Positions 29,160 to 39,526 of a DNA stretch of 64,000 nucleotides are shown here, piece by piece. The DNA lies in assembly GCF_000717745.1 (NCBI RefSeq), contig NZ_JOBH01000026.1, forward strand, positions 25,373 through 89,372, read 5' to 3'. A model generated the notes under the pieces. That model had not been told where the DNA came from. It was given only the letters and a program-made list of their open reading frames with translations, and made no database searches. Numbering within the stretch: the first letter of the stretch is position 1; the number at the start of each line of letters is the position of its first letter. The translations under genes were made by a program, and so were the position numbers. The DNA is from Streptomyces violens. GTDB taxonomy: Bacteria > Actinomycetota > Actinomycetes > Streptomycetales > Streptomycetaceae.

Positions 29160-29786
29160 TTACGCCTCGAACGGCCGGGCCGGCCACGGCGCCTCGGCCG
29201 GACGCAGCGCCTCCAGCCCGTCACCCGACTGCGCGGCCAGCAGCGACAGCACACCGACGACCAGGCAGTTGTTGTGCAGCTCGCCGGCCAGCACGCCGCG
29301 CGCGAGATCGGCGACCGGCACCCGCGCCAGCTCCATGTCGGCCTCTTCCTCCTCGACCTCGAAGCGCTCGCCCTCCGCCTCGGACAGATCGCGGGCCAGG
29401 AAGATCCGTACGGCCTCGTCGCAGCCGCCGGGGGTGGTGTAGACGTCGGTCAGCACCCGCCAGTCCTCGGCCTTGACGTGCGCCTCCTCGTACAGCTCGC
29501 GCTGGGCGGCGTGGAGGGGGTTCTCGCCGGGCACGTCCAGCAGCCCGGCGGGGATCTCCCAGAGCTTGTGGCGCACCGGGTGGCGGTACTGGCGCAGCAC
29601 CAGTACCCGGCCCTCGTCGTCCAGGGCCAGTACGGCCACCGAGCCGGGGTGGACCTGGTAGTCCCGCTTCACGGTGGCGCCGTCGGGCATGACGACCTCG
29701 TCCGTGCGGACGCTGGTCTTGTTACCCGTGAACGGAGTCGCCGTCGCGGTGATCCGCCACTCCTCGGGGGTGTCCTTGATGGCCAT
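29160..29786 (-). CDS. NUDIX hydrolase, ADP-ribose pyrophosphatase-like
   Basis: This 208-residue hydrolase resembles ADP-ribose pyrophosphatases, which cleave ADP-ribose to AMP and ribose-5-phosphate with Mg2+. The N-terminal strands contain VHPGSVAVLALDDEGRVLVL and RQYRHPVRHKLWEIPAG. The NUDIX box runs through GENPLHAAQRELYEEAH, with the metal-binding REL.EE core intact, although the usual final EETG/EEAG glycine is replaced (EEAH). ATG 29784-29786 is selected over an upstream start because GGGAGGA lies five bases before it. It follows pyrG with a hairpin between them. Confidence 0.9.
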   Translation of the reverse strand: MAIKDTPEEWRITATATPFTGNKTSVRTDEVVMPDGATVKRDYQVHPGSVAVLALDDEGRVLVLRQYRHPVRHKLWEIPAGLLDVPGENPLHAAQRELYEEAHVKAEDWRVLTDVYTTPGGCDEAVRIFLARDLSEAEGERFEVEEEEADMELARVPVADLARGVLAGELHNNCLVVGVLSLLAAQSGDGLEALRPAEAPWPARPFEA

Positions 29787-29810
29787 GCGCGTCCTCCCAA
29801 ACAAGCAGAA

Positions 29811-29844
29811 ACCGGGGTACGGACCGCAAAGCCCGCACCCCGGT
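29811..29844 (-). terminator. Probable terminator after pyrG
   Basis: An 8-bp perfect outer stem (ACCGGGGT/ACCCCGGT) with inner pairing is followed on the minus strand by a T-rich stretch (TTCTGCTTGTTT). It lies 23 bases beyond the pyrG stop. Confidence 0.6.
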
Positions 29845-29866
29845 AACCGTATCCCCGGCCGGTGAA

Positions 29867-31528
<1,662 letters not shown>

Positions 31529-31956
31529 GGCCAAGACGGAACTCCCGTGGTCGCGTAGTGAAGGTGCGGAGCGGCGCGAGCCCGGATTTCCAGGGGTGCC
31601 GTCGCTGCGGTCGGGGGTGCCGGGGCCTAGGCCCGTTCCCACCGGTCCACGGGGTACCAGGCTATCAGCGACAGAGCGTGGTCGCTCCCGCCCGCGCGGG
31701 GCGGAATGCATCGCTCCCCGTGTACGGCCCCCGACGTGACGCAGGCCACCCGTTCGGCCCAGCCCCGGAAAGCGGAGCGTCGCGCGGATGTCACATGGGC
31801 GTCGTATCCTGCTCGGGCACTCGCATCGGGCCATCCGGAACGGCATCACCCCCAACCGAATACCGGACCAGCAGCTCGGCGGGGTTTTCAATGGGCAGGA
31901 CGGAAGATCTACACGTCCCACGGGGGGCGTCACCCCAGTTCGAACGGGAGATGTAC
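31529..31956. other. Intergenic region between pyrG and GH15 gene (428 bp)
   Basis: This is a divergent promoter region with no convincing gene. GGGAG at 31946-31950 serves the GH15 start. An open frame upstream of the GH15 gene (from 31558) shows no family similarity. No strong repeat was seen. Confidence 0.4.
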
Positions 31957-33777
31957 GTGGCCGGGCGCATCGAGGACTACGCACTCATCGGCGACATGCA
32001 GACCGCCGCACTCGTCTGCCGGGACGGCACGGTCGACTGGCTGTGCCTGCCCCGGTTCGACTCGCCCGCGGTCTTCGCCGGCCTCCTCGGCACCGAGGAG
32101 CACGGCTTCTGGCGGCTGGGCCCGGCCGCGGAAGCGGAAGGTGAAGCGGAGGCGGCATCGCCCGCCTCCGACCGGCGGCGCTACCGCGGCGACTCGCTGA
32201 TCCTGGAATCGGAGTGGGACACTCCCGACGGCACGGTCCGGGTGATCGACTTCATGCCGCCGCGCGACGGCGCGCCGCAGCTGATCCGCATCGTGGAAGG
32301 CGTCAGAGGCAAGGTCGCCATGCGCTCCTCGCTGCGGATGCGGTTCTCGTACGGCTGGGTGGTGCCGTGGGTGCACCAGGTCGACGGGCGTACGGCCGCG
32401 GTAGCGGGCCCGGACTCGGTGTGGTTCGACACCACGGCCGAGACCCACGGCGAGGACCTGACCACGTACTCGGACTTCACCGTCGAGGAGGGGCAGCGCA
32501 TCGCGTTCACGATGAGCTGGCAGCCCTCGCACCACGAACAGCCCCCGCTCCCCGAGCCGGAGAACTCCCTCACGGCCACCGAGGACTTCTGGCGCGAGTG
32601 GGTCGAGCAGTGCACGTACCACGGTCCCTACCGTGACGCGGTGGTCCGCTCGCTGATCACCCTGAAGGCGCTGACGTACGCGCCGACCGGCGGCATCGTC
32701 GCGGCCCCGACCACCTCCCTCCCCGAGGACATCGGCGGCTCCCGCAACTGGGACTACCGCTTCACCTGGCTCCGGGACGCCGCGATCACCCTCTCCTCCC
32801 TCCTGCGTACGGGCTACCGCGAGGAGGCCCGCGCCTGGCGCGAGTGGCTGCTGCGCGCGGTGGCCGGGGACCCGGAGAACCTGCAGATCATGTACGGCAT
32901 CGCGGGCGAGCGCGAGCTCGGCGAGAACGAGCTGACCTGGCTGCCGGGATACGAGAACTCCAAGCCGGTCCGGGTCGGCAACGGCGCCGCCGATCAGCTC
33001 CAGCTCGACGTGTACGGCGAGGTCATCGAGGCGCTGCACCTCGCCCACATGACCGGCCTGGCCCGCAACGACTACGCCTCCCTCCTCCAGATCAAGCTGA
33101 TCCGCTGGGTGGAGAAGCACTGGGACGAGCCGGACGAGGGCATCTGGGAGGTGCGCGGGCCGCGCCGGCACTTCGTCCACTCCAAGGTCATGACCTGGGT
33201 GGCGGTGGACCGCACCATCAAGCTGATGGAGTCCGGGGACGTCGAGGGGCCGCTGGAGGAGTGGAAGGAGCTGCGCGACACGATCCACCGGGACGTGTGC
33301 GAGAAGGGCTACGACCCGGAGCGCAACACCTTCACCCAGTCCTACGGCTCCAAGGAGCTGGACGCCTCGCTGCTGCTCATCCCGCAGATGGGCTTCCTGC
33401 CGCCGGACGACAAGCGCGTCATCGGCACGATCGAGGCGATCCAGCGCGAGCTGGCCACGCCCGACGGCTTCATCCTGCGCTATCCCACCTCCGCCGATGC
33501 CGGCGAGGAGAACCTGGACGGCCTGGAGGGCGACGAGGGCGCGTTCCTGGCCTGCTCGTTCTGGCTCGCGGACGACCTGGCGATGATCGGCCGCGTCGAG
33601 GAGGCCCGCAAGCTCTTCGAGAAGCTGCTGTCGCTCCGTAACGACCTGGGTCTGCTGGCCGAGGAGTGGGACTCCAAGGCCGGCCGCCAGGTCGGCAACT
33701 TCCCCCAGGCGTTCAGCCACGTCCCGCTGATCGACACGGCCCTGCGGCTGACGGCGAGCGGGGCGTACGGGGGGTAG
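31957..33777 (+). CDS. Glycoside hydrolase family 15 protein (glucoamylase/trehalase-like)
   Basis: This 606-residue cytoplasmic GH15 protein probably hydrolyses alpha-glucosides. Actinobacterial relatives include trehalases and glucoamylase-like enzymes. It begins with [20 protein letters not shown] beta-sandwich N-terminal domain (about 1-220) is followed by an (alpha/alpha)6 barrel with [20 protein letters not shown] and [19 protein letters not shown]. Acidic residues in the barrel ([23 protein letters not shown] and the C-terminal LLAEEWDS) are candidates for the catalytic pair. GTG 31957 is preferred because GGGAG lies six bases upstream and because the protein then starts like its relatives; ATG 31891 is an alternative. 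No signal peptide is seen. Confidence 0.9.
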   Translation: MAGRIEDYALIGDMQTAALVCRDGTVDWLCLPRFDSPAVFAGLLGTEEHGFWRLGPAAEAEGEAEAASPASDRRRYRGDSLILESEWDTPDGTVRVIDFMPPRDGAPQLIRIVEGVRGKVAMRSSLRMRFSYGWVVPWVHQVDGRTAAVAGPDSVWFDTTAETHGEDLTTYSDFTVEEGQRIAFTMSWQPSHHEQPPLPEPENSLTATEDFWREWVEQCTYHGPYRDAVVRSLITLKALTYAPTGGIVAAPTTSLPEDIGGSRNWDYRFTWLRDAAITLSSLLRTGYREEARAWREWLLRAVAGDPENLQIMYGIAGERELGENELTWLPGYENSKPVRVGNGAADQLQLDVYGEVIEALHLAHMTGLARNDYASLLQIKLIRWVEKHWDEPDEGIWEVRGPRRHFVHSKVMTWVAVDRTIKLMESGDVEGPLEEWKELRDTIHRDVCEKGYDPERNTFTQSYGSKELDASLLLIPQMGFLPPDDKRVIGTIEAIQRELATPDGFILRYPTSADAGEENLDGLEGDEGAFLACSFWLADDLAMIGRVEEARKLFEKLLSLRNDLGLLAEEWDSKAGRQVGNFPQAFSHVPLIDTALRLTASGAYGG

Positions 33778-33812
33778 CCCGTCGCCCCGCGCCACCGGCC
33801 TTGAGCCTGTGC

Positions 33813-34973
33813 TCAGAACGGCGTCAGCGTCAGCCTGATCCGGCTGGGGGCGCCGTCCTCGATGTACGAGGCGAAGCCGGCGACGTCGTCGAAGGCGAAG
33901 CCGTACGCCTTGCCGTCCTGGGCCGCGTCGTGCATCACCTTGGCGTAGTGGTTGGCGAGCCGCTGCTGGTAGAAGGCGGCGGGGTCGGTGGTGGGCTGCT
34001 CGGCGTGCGAGGTGAGGGTGGCGCGGTTCAGCGCGGCGCCCAGGATCGCGGCGACCGGGCCCGTCGTGCCGTCGTTGGGCGCGGCGAGGGTGCCGTCGCA
34101 GAAGAGCACGTCGCGGGTGCTGGGCTTGCTGAAGGAGACGCTCGCCGGGCCGGTGAAGGAGAGCTTGTCCCCGGCGACCCGGCCGGTGAAGGTGCCCGCG
34201 TTGGTGGTGACCTTCAGGTCCTTGGCCGCGTACGCCGACCACGCCTCGTCGATGGCCGGGGCGAGGTAGTCCTCGGCGAACCGGCCGCTGTCCAGGCCGT
34301 GCCCGGGGGCGATGACCCGCTTGTCGTCGACGACCAGGTCACCGAAGCCCTCGATGCCGGCCAGGTCCGAGAAGATCTTCGCCCGGGCGCCGTCCTTGAG
34401 CAGCCCCGCCGTCTGGTCCTTCGCCCCGGTCAGCCGGATCGCCAGCGGCACGCTGAACATGTCGACCATCGTGGTGTTGCAGTACATCCCGCCGTCGTTG
34501 TACGTGAACTCCGCGCAGTCGTGCAGCACTCCGAAGTTGGGGTCGGAGTCCACCCAGCCGGCCGGGTAGGCCAGCGCCGCCTTGCCGTTGCCGTCCTCGA
34601 CGGCCTTGAACTTCAGCTTGCCGCCGAGCGCGGTGTAGATCCGCCCGGACATCTTCGGCAGCGTCAGGGTGGTGGTGCCGCTCGCGGCGAGCGGGATGGC
34701 GTAGTCCGTGAAGCCGTCGGAGCCGTTGTCGGACACGGCCACGGGCTTCAGTTCTCCTTCGGGGGTGACGCGGACCTGCTGGGTGCCGTCGTTGCCGACG
34801 ATGTAGACCCAGACCGAGGAATTGCCGAACTCCCCGGAGTTGTTGGCGATTTCCAGGGGAAGCCCTGCGGCCTTCGTACGGCCAGGAGTGCCGCTCGCGT
34901 GTCCGGCGAGGGCGAATCCGGAAGCGGCGGCGCCCGCGGCGAGGCCGCCGAGCAGGGTGCGACGAGTGATCAC
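33813..34973 (-). CDS. Secreted GH64 beta-1,3-glucanase (Tat signal)
   Basis: This 386-residue protein matches GH64 laminaripentaose-producing beta-1,3-glucanases. These have a beta-barrel plus mixed domain with a long groove for beta-1,3-glucan (laminarin, fungal walls). A Tat signal is evident (TRRTLLGGLAAGAAASG). The domain starts with LPLEIANNSGEFGNSSVWVYIVG and continues with SGRIYTALGGKLKFKA, FTYNDGGMYCNTTMVDMF and CDGTLAAPNDGTTGPVAAIL. GTG 34971-34973 has AAGGAG seven bases upstream. A perfect TGAGAGCGCTCTCA operator lies 26 bases upstream, next to a divergent LacI gene, so induction by a glucan breakdown sugar is likely. Confidence 0.88.
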   Translation of the reverse strand: MITRRTLLGGLAAGAAASGFALAGHASGTPGRTKAAGLPLEIANNSGEFGNSSVWVYIVGNDGTQQVRVTPEGELKPVAVSDNGSDGFTDYAIPLAASGTTTLTLPKMSGRIYTALGGKLKFKAVEDGNGKAALAYPAGWVDSDPNFGVLHDCAEFTYNDGGMYCNTTMVDMFSVPLAIRLTGAKDQTAGLLKDGARAKIFSDLAGIEGFGDLVVDDKRVIAPGHGLDSGRFAEDYLAPAIDEAWSAYAAKDLKVTTNAGTFTGRVAGDKLSFTGPASVSFSKPSTRDVLFCDGTLAAPNDGTTGPVAAILGAALNRATLTSHAEQPTTDPAAFYQQRLANHYAKVMHDAAQDGKAYGFAFDDVAGFASYIEDGAPSRIRLTLTPF

Positions 34974-34998
34974 GAGATGGCTCCTTGTGGGGGGTGGG

Positions 34999-35012
34999 TG
35001 AGAGCGCTCTCA
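34999..35012. promoter_or_regulatory. LacI-family operator (14-bp perfect palindrome)
   Basis: TGAGAGCGCTCTCA is a perfect palindrome with the central CG that LacI/GalR proteins contact. It lies between the divergent GH64 glucanase (start 34973) and LacI gene (start 35083). Confidence 0.85.
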
Positions 35013-35082
35013 AATGAAGTAGGGTCACCCTGCCCACTTCCGGCGGTACCGTCAACCCACCGCGGAGGAAAAGGAGTTCGAC

Positions 35083-36123
35083 ATGTCCGTGCCCGGCGGC
35101 TCCCGGCCGACCCTGGAGGCGGTGGCCGCGCTGGCCGGCGTCTCCCGCGCCACCGTCTCCCGCGTCGTCAACGGCGGCACCGGCGTCCGCACCGAGATCC
35201 GCGAGCGGGTCCAGCAGGCGGTCACCGAGCTCGGGTACATCCCCAACATCGCCGCCCGCTCGCTCGTCACCCGCCGCACCGGTGCCGTCGCCGTGGTCAT
35301 CGCCGAGCCCGAGACCCGGGTCTTCTCCGACCCCTTCTTCGCCCAGCAGCTGCGCGGCATCGGCCGTGAACTGGGCGCCGCTGACACGCAGTTGCTGCTG
35401 ATGATGGTGGAGAGCGACCGCGATCACGCGCGCATCGGCCGCTATCTGTCGGGCGGGCACGTCGACGGCGCGCTGATGTTCTCGCTGCACCGCGCCGATC
35501 CGCTGCCCGCGATGGCCGCGGCCTCGGGGCTGCCCACGGTCTTCGGCGGGCGCCCGGACTGGTCGGACGAGAGCCACGCCGGGGAGCACCCGCTGTACGT
35601 GGACACCGACAACCGCGACGGCGCCCGGCAGGCCGTACGCCACCTCCTGGCCCGCGGGCGCCGCCGGATCGCCGTGATCACCGGGCCGCTGGACCAGACC
35701 TCGGCCCAGGACCGGCTGGACGGTTACCGCGAGGCGCTGGCGCCCTCCTCGGCCGATCCGCTGCTGATCGCCGACGGCTCCTTCACGGCCGAGGGCGGTG
35801 AGCGGGCCATGGCCGCGCTGCTCGATGCCGTACCGGACCTCGACGCCGTCTTCGCCTGCTCGGACCTGATGGCCACGGGCGCGCTGCGTACGCTGCGGGC
35901 GCGCGGCCGGCGGGTGCCGGAGGACGTCGCGGTGGTCGGCTACGACGACCTCGCCCCGGCGGCCTGGGCGGACCCGCCGCTGACCACGGTCCGCCAGGAC
36001 GTGCAGGAGATGGGCCGCCTGATGGCCCGCCTGCTCCTGGACCGGCTGGCGGCGGACGGCGGCGGCGCGCGCCTCTCCCCCGTCGTCACGCCCGCCACCC
36101 TCATCGTCCGCGACTCCAGCTAG
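35083..36123 (+). CDS. LacI-family transcriptional regulator
   Basis: This 346-residue repressor-type protein has an N-terminal HTH (residues about 10-30; LEAVAALAGVSRATVSRVVN), the hinge helix PNIAARSLVTRRT, and a periplasmic-binding-like sugar-sensing domain (about 65-335) with FSDPFFAQQLRGI, HVDGALMFS and AVFACSDLMATGAL. ATG 35083 follows AAAAGGAG by eight bases. The shared palindrome at 34999-35012 suggests that it represses the GH64 gene and itself until an oligosaccharide binds. In the Streptomyces family, cello- and laminari-type sugars are common effectors; the ligand here is inferred from the neighbouring glucanase. Confidence 0.92.
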   Translation: MSVPGGSRPTLEAVAALAGVSRATVSRVVNGGTGVRTEIRERVQQAVTELGYIPNIAARSLVTRRTGAVAVVIAEPETRVFSDPFFAQQLRGIGRELGAADTQLLLMMVESDRDHARIGRYLSGGHVDGALMFSLHRADPLPAMAAASGLPTVFGGRPDWSDESHAGEHPLYVDTDNRDGARQAVRHLLARGRRRIAVITGPLDQTSAQDRLDGYREALAPSSADPLLIADGSFTAEGGERAMAALLDAVPDLDAVFACSDLMATGALRTLRARGRRVPEDVAVVGYDDLAPAAWADPPLTTVRQDVQEMGRLMARLLLDRLAADGGGARLSPVVTPATLIVRDSS

Positions 36124-36130
36124 CGGTACG

Positions 36131-37756
36131 TCACGTCACGTCGGCGATCACCTCACGGGCCGCCCGCTCGCCCTCCGTGGCCCCGCCGTTCATGAACCCC
36201 TGGAAGTCGTACGAGGTGTGCTCGCCGCCGAGGTGCACGTTGCCCTGGCGGACGCCCTCGTACCCCGCGTACCTGTGCAGATAGCCCACCGGCCAGTACG
36301 AGTAGGCGCCCAGGGCGTACGGATTGCGGTGCCAGGCGGAGAGCTGCGCCCGGCCGGTCCAGGCGGCCTTGGTGCCGGGGAAGAAGCGCTCGATGTCCGT
36401 CAGCCGGCGCTGCGCCAGATCCCGTACGTACGGGTCGGCCTCCGTGGAGAACGGCCCGGCCGGGGTCAGCGCGCGGGCGAGGCTGCCGCCGCCGTACTGG
36501 ATGAGGATGCCGCCGGTGCCGGGCTGGGCCTTGGTGGTGTCCCAGGTCTGCTGTGCGTCCAGGTCGGTGAAGCAGTCGCCGGCGCTGACGCCCGGCCAGG
36601 GCCCGGTGCCGCGCCAGGGCCGGGCGCTGAACTGCATGTTGAGCTTGGTGCAGTACCCCATCCGCGCGTCCCGCAGCAGGTTCGTCATCCGGGTGTCGAA
36701 GCCGGCCTTGGTGAGGTCCAGTTGCTGAAGGACGGGCAGCGGGACGGTCAGGACGGTGTGGTCGGCGGTGACGGTGCGGGTGGTGCCGCGGTCGCTGAAG
36801 GTGAGGGTCTGGGTGCCGTCGGAGTTCCGCGCGACGGCCGTCAGCGCCCAGCCCATCCGCAGCGTCCCGGCGGGCAGGGCGGCCGCGATGGCCTTCGGGA
36901 GCCGGTCGTTGCCGCCGGTGATGTGGTACCGCTCGTCGGACAGCCCCCAGACGTTGAAGCGGCCGGGGTTGGGCTGGTAGCCCATGAGCAGGACGAGGGC
37001 GAGCGCGGACTGGTCGGTGGTGTCGGCGCCGTACTCGACGTTGTAGGCCACGTCGATGAACTGCCCCAGCGGCGAGGCGTAGCCGCCGGGCACCCGGGAG
37101 TCGATCCATTCCCGTATCGACATGTTGTCCAGGGCGGTGCCTTCAGGGGTGGTCTGGTTCCACTTCACCTCCCCCGCCTTCTGGAGGTCGGTGCGCAGCG
37201 CCTGGTACACCCCCTTGAAGTCCTCGTCCGCCTGCGCGCGCGGGTAGTACGTCCCGTCGAACCAGAGGACTTCCTCGGCGCCGTTGGGGCCCGCGCCGAG
37301 GAAGTCCTCCAGGGGGAGGCCGAAGCGGCGGCAGAGTTCCTGCATCTTCTTGTGCTCGGTGTCGATCAGCTCGCCGCCGATCTCGGAGCTCTGGCCGTAC
37401 GCCCAGTGGTCGGCTTGCGTGTACATCCGGCCGCCGACCCGGTCGGGGTCGGCCTCGTACAGCGTGCAGGGCAGTCCGGCGTCCTGGAGGGTGAGGGCCG
37501 CGGTCAGCCCCGCGATGCCCGCCCCGACGACGGCGATACGAGGTGTGGCGGCGGACCGCGGCGGGCGCACGGGCCCGGCGGCCGCGGCCGTGGCCGGGGC
37601 GGCGAGCGCGACGCCGAGCCCCAGCGCGCCCGCGCGCGCCAGCAGTTCGCGCCGGTCCAGGCCTCGTACGTCGGCGGTGGGCATCCGGAGTCTTCGTGCC
37701 GCCGCGTGCTCGGCGGCGAGTCTGCGCAGAGCGTGCATGGCGTGGGTACGGGCCAT
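36131..37756 (-). CDS. Flavin monoamine oxidase-family protein, probable Tat export
   Basis: This 541-residue FAD-dependent amine oxidase has a twin-Arg segment DRRELLARAGALG (about residues 33-46), followed by an Ala-rich stretch and the FAD dinucleotide motif RIAVVGAGIAGLTAALTL. ADPDRVGGRMYT, EIGGELIDTEH and the C-terminal LGGEHTSYDFQGFMNGG complete the family pattern. It would oxidise a primary or secondary amine to aldehyde, ammonia and H2O2, possibly outside the membrane. ATG 37754-37756 follows GAGGAGG. It is encoded 11 bases after an APC permease and is likely in one operon with it; together they look like amine uptake and oxidation. Confidence 0.9.
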   Translation of the reverse strand: MARTHAMHALRRLAAEHAAARRLRMPTADVRGLDRRELLARAGALGLGVALAAPATAAAAGPVRPPRSAATPRIAVVGAGIAGLTAALTLQDAGLPCTLYEADPDRVGGRMYTQADHWAYGQSSEIGGELIDTEHKKMQELCRRFGLPLEDFLGAGPNGAEEVLWFDGTYYPRAQADEDFKGVYQALRTDLQKAGEVKWNQTTPEGTALDNMSIREWIDSRVPGGYASPLGQFIDVAYNVEYGADTTDQSALALVLLMGYQPNPGRFNVWGLSDERYHITGGNDRLPKAIAAALPAGTLRMGWALTAVARNSDGTQTLTFSDRGTTRTVTADHTVLTVPLPVLQQLDLTKAGFDTRMTNLLRDARMGYCTKLNMQFSARPWRGTGPWPGVSAGDCFTDLDAQQTWDTTKAQPGTGGILIQYGGGSLARALTPAGPFSTEADPYVRDLAQRRLTDIERFFPGTKAAWTGRAQLSAWHRNPYALGAYSYWPVGYLHRYAGYEGVRQGNVHLGGEHTSYDFQGFMNGGATEGERAAREVIADVT

Positions 37757-37767
37757 GGTCGGCCTCC

Positions 37768-39288
37768 TCAGAGTGTGGGTTTCTCCTCGTCGCGCTCGGC
37801 CGCGTCCTCCAGGACGATCCGGCCGATGATCTCGTACCGTGCGGGCTTGCGTGCTTTGAGATGGAGCGCCAGGCCGAGGCCCCCGAAGAAGACCAGGCCG
37901 ACGATCCAGGGGATGAGCCGGAAGAAGAGCGAGTCGGCCGCGTCGCCGGCCGCGGTCCGCATGTTGACCAGCAGCAGGACGACCACGGCGGTCATCCCGA
38001 CGCCGCCGAGCAGCGGCGCGGTGAACGTGCGGAACCAGTGCCGGTCCTCGGGGTGGTTCTTCCGGAAGTAGCCGATGACGGCGAAGGAGCAGAGGGTCTG
38101 GACGATCAGGATCGCCATCGTGCCGAGGATCGCGAGCAGCGTGTAGAGGTGGATGTAGGGATCCTGGCCGGTCAGCCAGAAGGCGGCGACGAGCGCGGTG
38201 GCGAGCGCCGTCTGCACGTACGAGGCGAAGTACGGGGAGCCGTGCCGGGGGTGCGTACGGCCCAGGCCGCGGTGGAGGAACCCCTCGCGCCCGATGGCGT
38301 ACAGATAGCGCGCGGCGCACTGGTGGAAGGCCATGCCGCAGGCGAACGAGCCGGTGAGCAGCAGCCATTGGAAGGCGTCCACGGCCCAGCCGCCGAGGAA
38401 GGTGCGGGTGGGCGCGAAGAAGAGGTCCAGCGGGGTGCCGGAGGACGCGATCCGCACCGACTCGGCCAGGCCGTTCCCGGAGATCGTCATCCAGGACACG
38501 AAGATGTAGAACAGGCCGACGCCGATGACGGAGACGAGGGTGGCGCGCGGGATGACGCGCTTGGGGTCGCGGGACTCCTCGCCGTACATCGCGGTGGACT
38601 CGAAGCCGACCCAGGACCAGAAGGCGAAGAAGAGGCCGAGCCCGGCGGAGGTCCCGGTGAAGGCGTTGGCGGGGTTGACGGGCGCCGCGGGGATGCCGTC
38701 CGGGCCGCCGCCGGCCAGCAGCACGGCGACCGAGACGGCGAAGAGCACGGCGATCTCGGCGACGAGCATGACGCCCAGCGCCTTGGCGGTGAGGTGGATG
38801 TCGAAGTGCGCGAGGACGGCGGTGACCGCGAGCATCGCGCCCGCGTACAGCGGCCAGGGCAGGTCGGCGCCGAGCTGGTCGGCGACGGTGGTCCTGGCGA
38901 AGTACGCGAAGACGCCGACGATCGACGCCTCGAAGACGATGTACGCGAGGACGGCGAGCATCCCGGAGGCCATGCCGGCGACCCGGCCCAGGCCGTGCGA
39001 GATGAAGCCGTAGAAGGCGCCGGCGGCGGTGATCCGGCGGGCCATGGCGACATAGCCGACGGAGAAGACGGTCAGGACGGCGGTGGCGAAGAGATAGCCG
39101 GCGGGGGCGCCGATGCCGTTGCCGGCGCCGACCGCGATCGGGAGGTTGCCGGTCATCGCGGTGATGGGCGCGGCGGTCGCGACCGCCATGAAGACGACGC
39201 CGACCAGGCCGACGGAGCCGGCCTTGAGCCGGTCGACGCCGTGGTCCCGGCCGTCCTGCGCCGGTGCCGGTATTTCTGTACTGGACAT
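37768..39288 (-). CDS. APC-family amino acid/polyamine permease
   Basis: This 506-residue permease has about 12 helices and the APC-superfamily N-terminal pattern SVGLVGVVFMAVATAAPITAM. Other typical segments are GYVAMARRITAAGAFYGFIS, SWVGFESTAMYGEESRDP (helix 6 region) and FHQCAARYLYAIGREG. It is a secondary transporter for an amino acid or polyamine. ATG 39286-39288 follows AAGGGG. It is co-directional with the amine oxidase (11-base gap) and divergent from a PucR regulator, suggesting a substrate-induced amine catabolism cluster. Confidence 0.92.
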   Translation of the reverse strand: MSSTEIPAPAQDGRDHGVDRLKAGSVGLVGVVFMAVATAAPITAMTGNLPIAVGAGNGIGAPAGYLFATAVLTVFSVGYVAMARRITAAGAFYGFISHGLGRVAGMASGMLAVLAYIVFEASIVGVFAYFARTTVADQLGADLPWPLYAGAMLAVTAVLAHFDIHLTAKALGVMLVAEIAVLFAVSVAVLLAGGGPDGIPAAPVNPANAFTGTSAGLGLFFAFWSWVGFESTAMYGEESRDPKRVIPRATLVSVIGVGLFYIFVSWMTISGNGLAESVRIASSGTPLDLFFAPTRTFLGGWAVDAFQWLLLTGSFACGMAFHQCAARYLYAIGREGFLHRGLGRTHPRHGSPYFASYVQTALATALVAAFWLTGQDPYIHLYTLLAILGTMAILIVQTLCSFAVIGYFRKNHPEDRHWFRTFTAPLLGGVGMTAVVVLLLVNMRTAAGDAADSLFFRLIPWIVGLVFFGGLGLALHLKARKPARYEIIGRIVLEDAAERDEEKPTL

Positions 39289-39356
39289 GACACCCCTTGT
39301 TCCGGCCGGTACCCCGTGCACGCGGTCTGTGGAGGCGTCAGCCTGGCGGACTGTGA

Positions 39357-39384
39357 CCGGCGCCACAACCGACAACGGCGCCGG
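39357..39384. promoter_or_regulatory. Inverted repeat in the permease/pucR divergent promoter
   Basis: Eight-base arms CCGGCGCC/GGCGCCGG with a 12-base A/C-rich spacer are followed on the plus strand by TTTTT. It may be the PucR operator for both transcripts or a terminator-like leader hairpin of the PucR gene. Confidence 0.55.
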
Positions 39385-39526
39385 TTTTTCCTGCGGATGA
39401 TCGACGGGGTGTCGGGGCGGGTGGCGACGGATTCCGTGGCGGCCGGCGGCGGACGCGGCGCGGCCGGCCCGCTGACCAGGCTCCCGTGGCGGCGGACCGC
39501 CGTTCCTGCGGGTAGCGTTCGACGCC

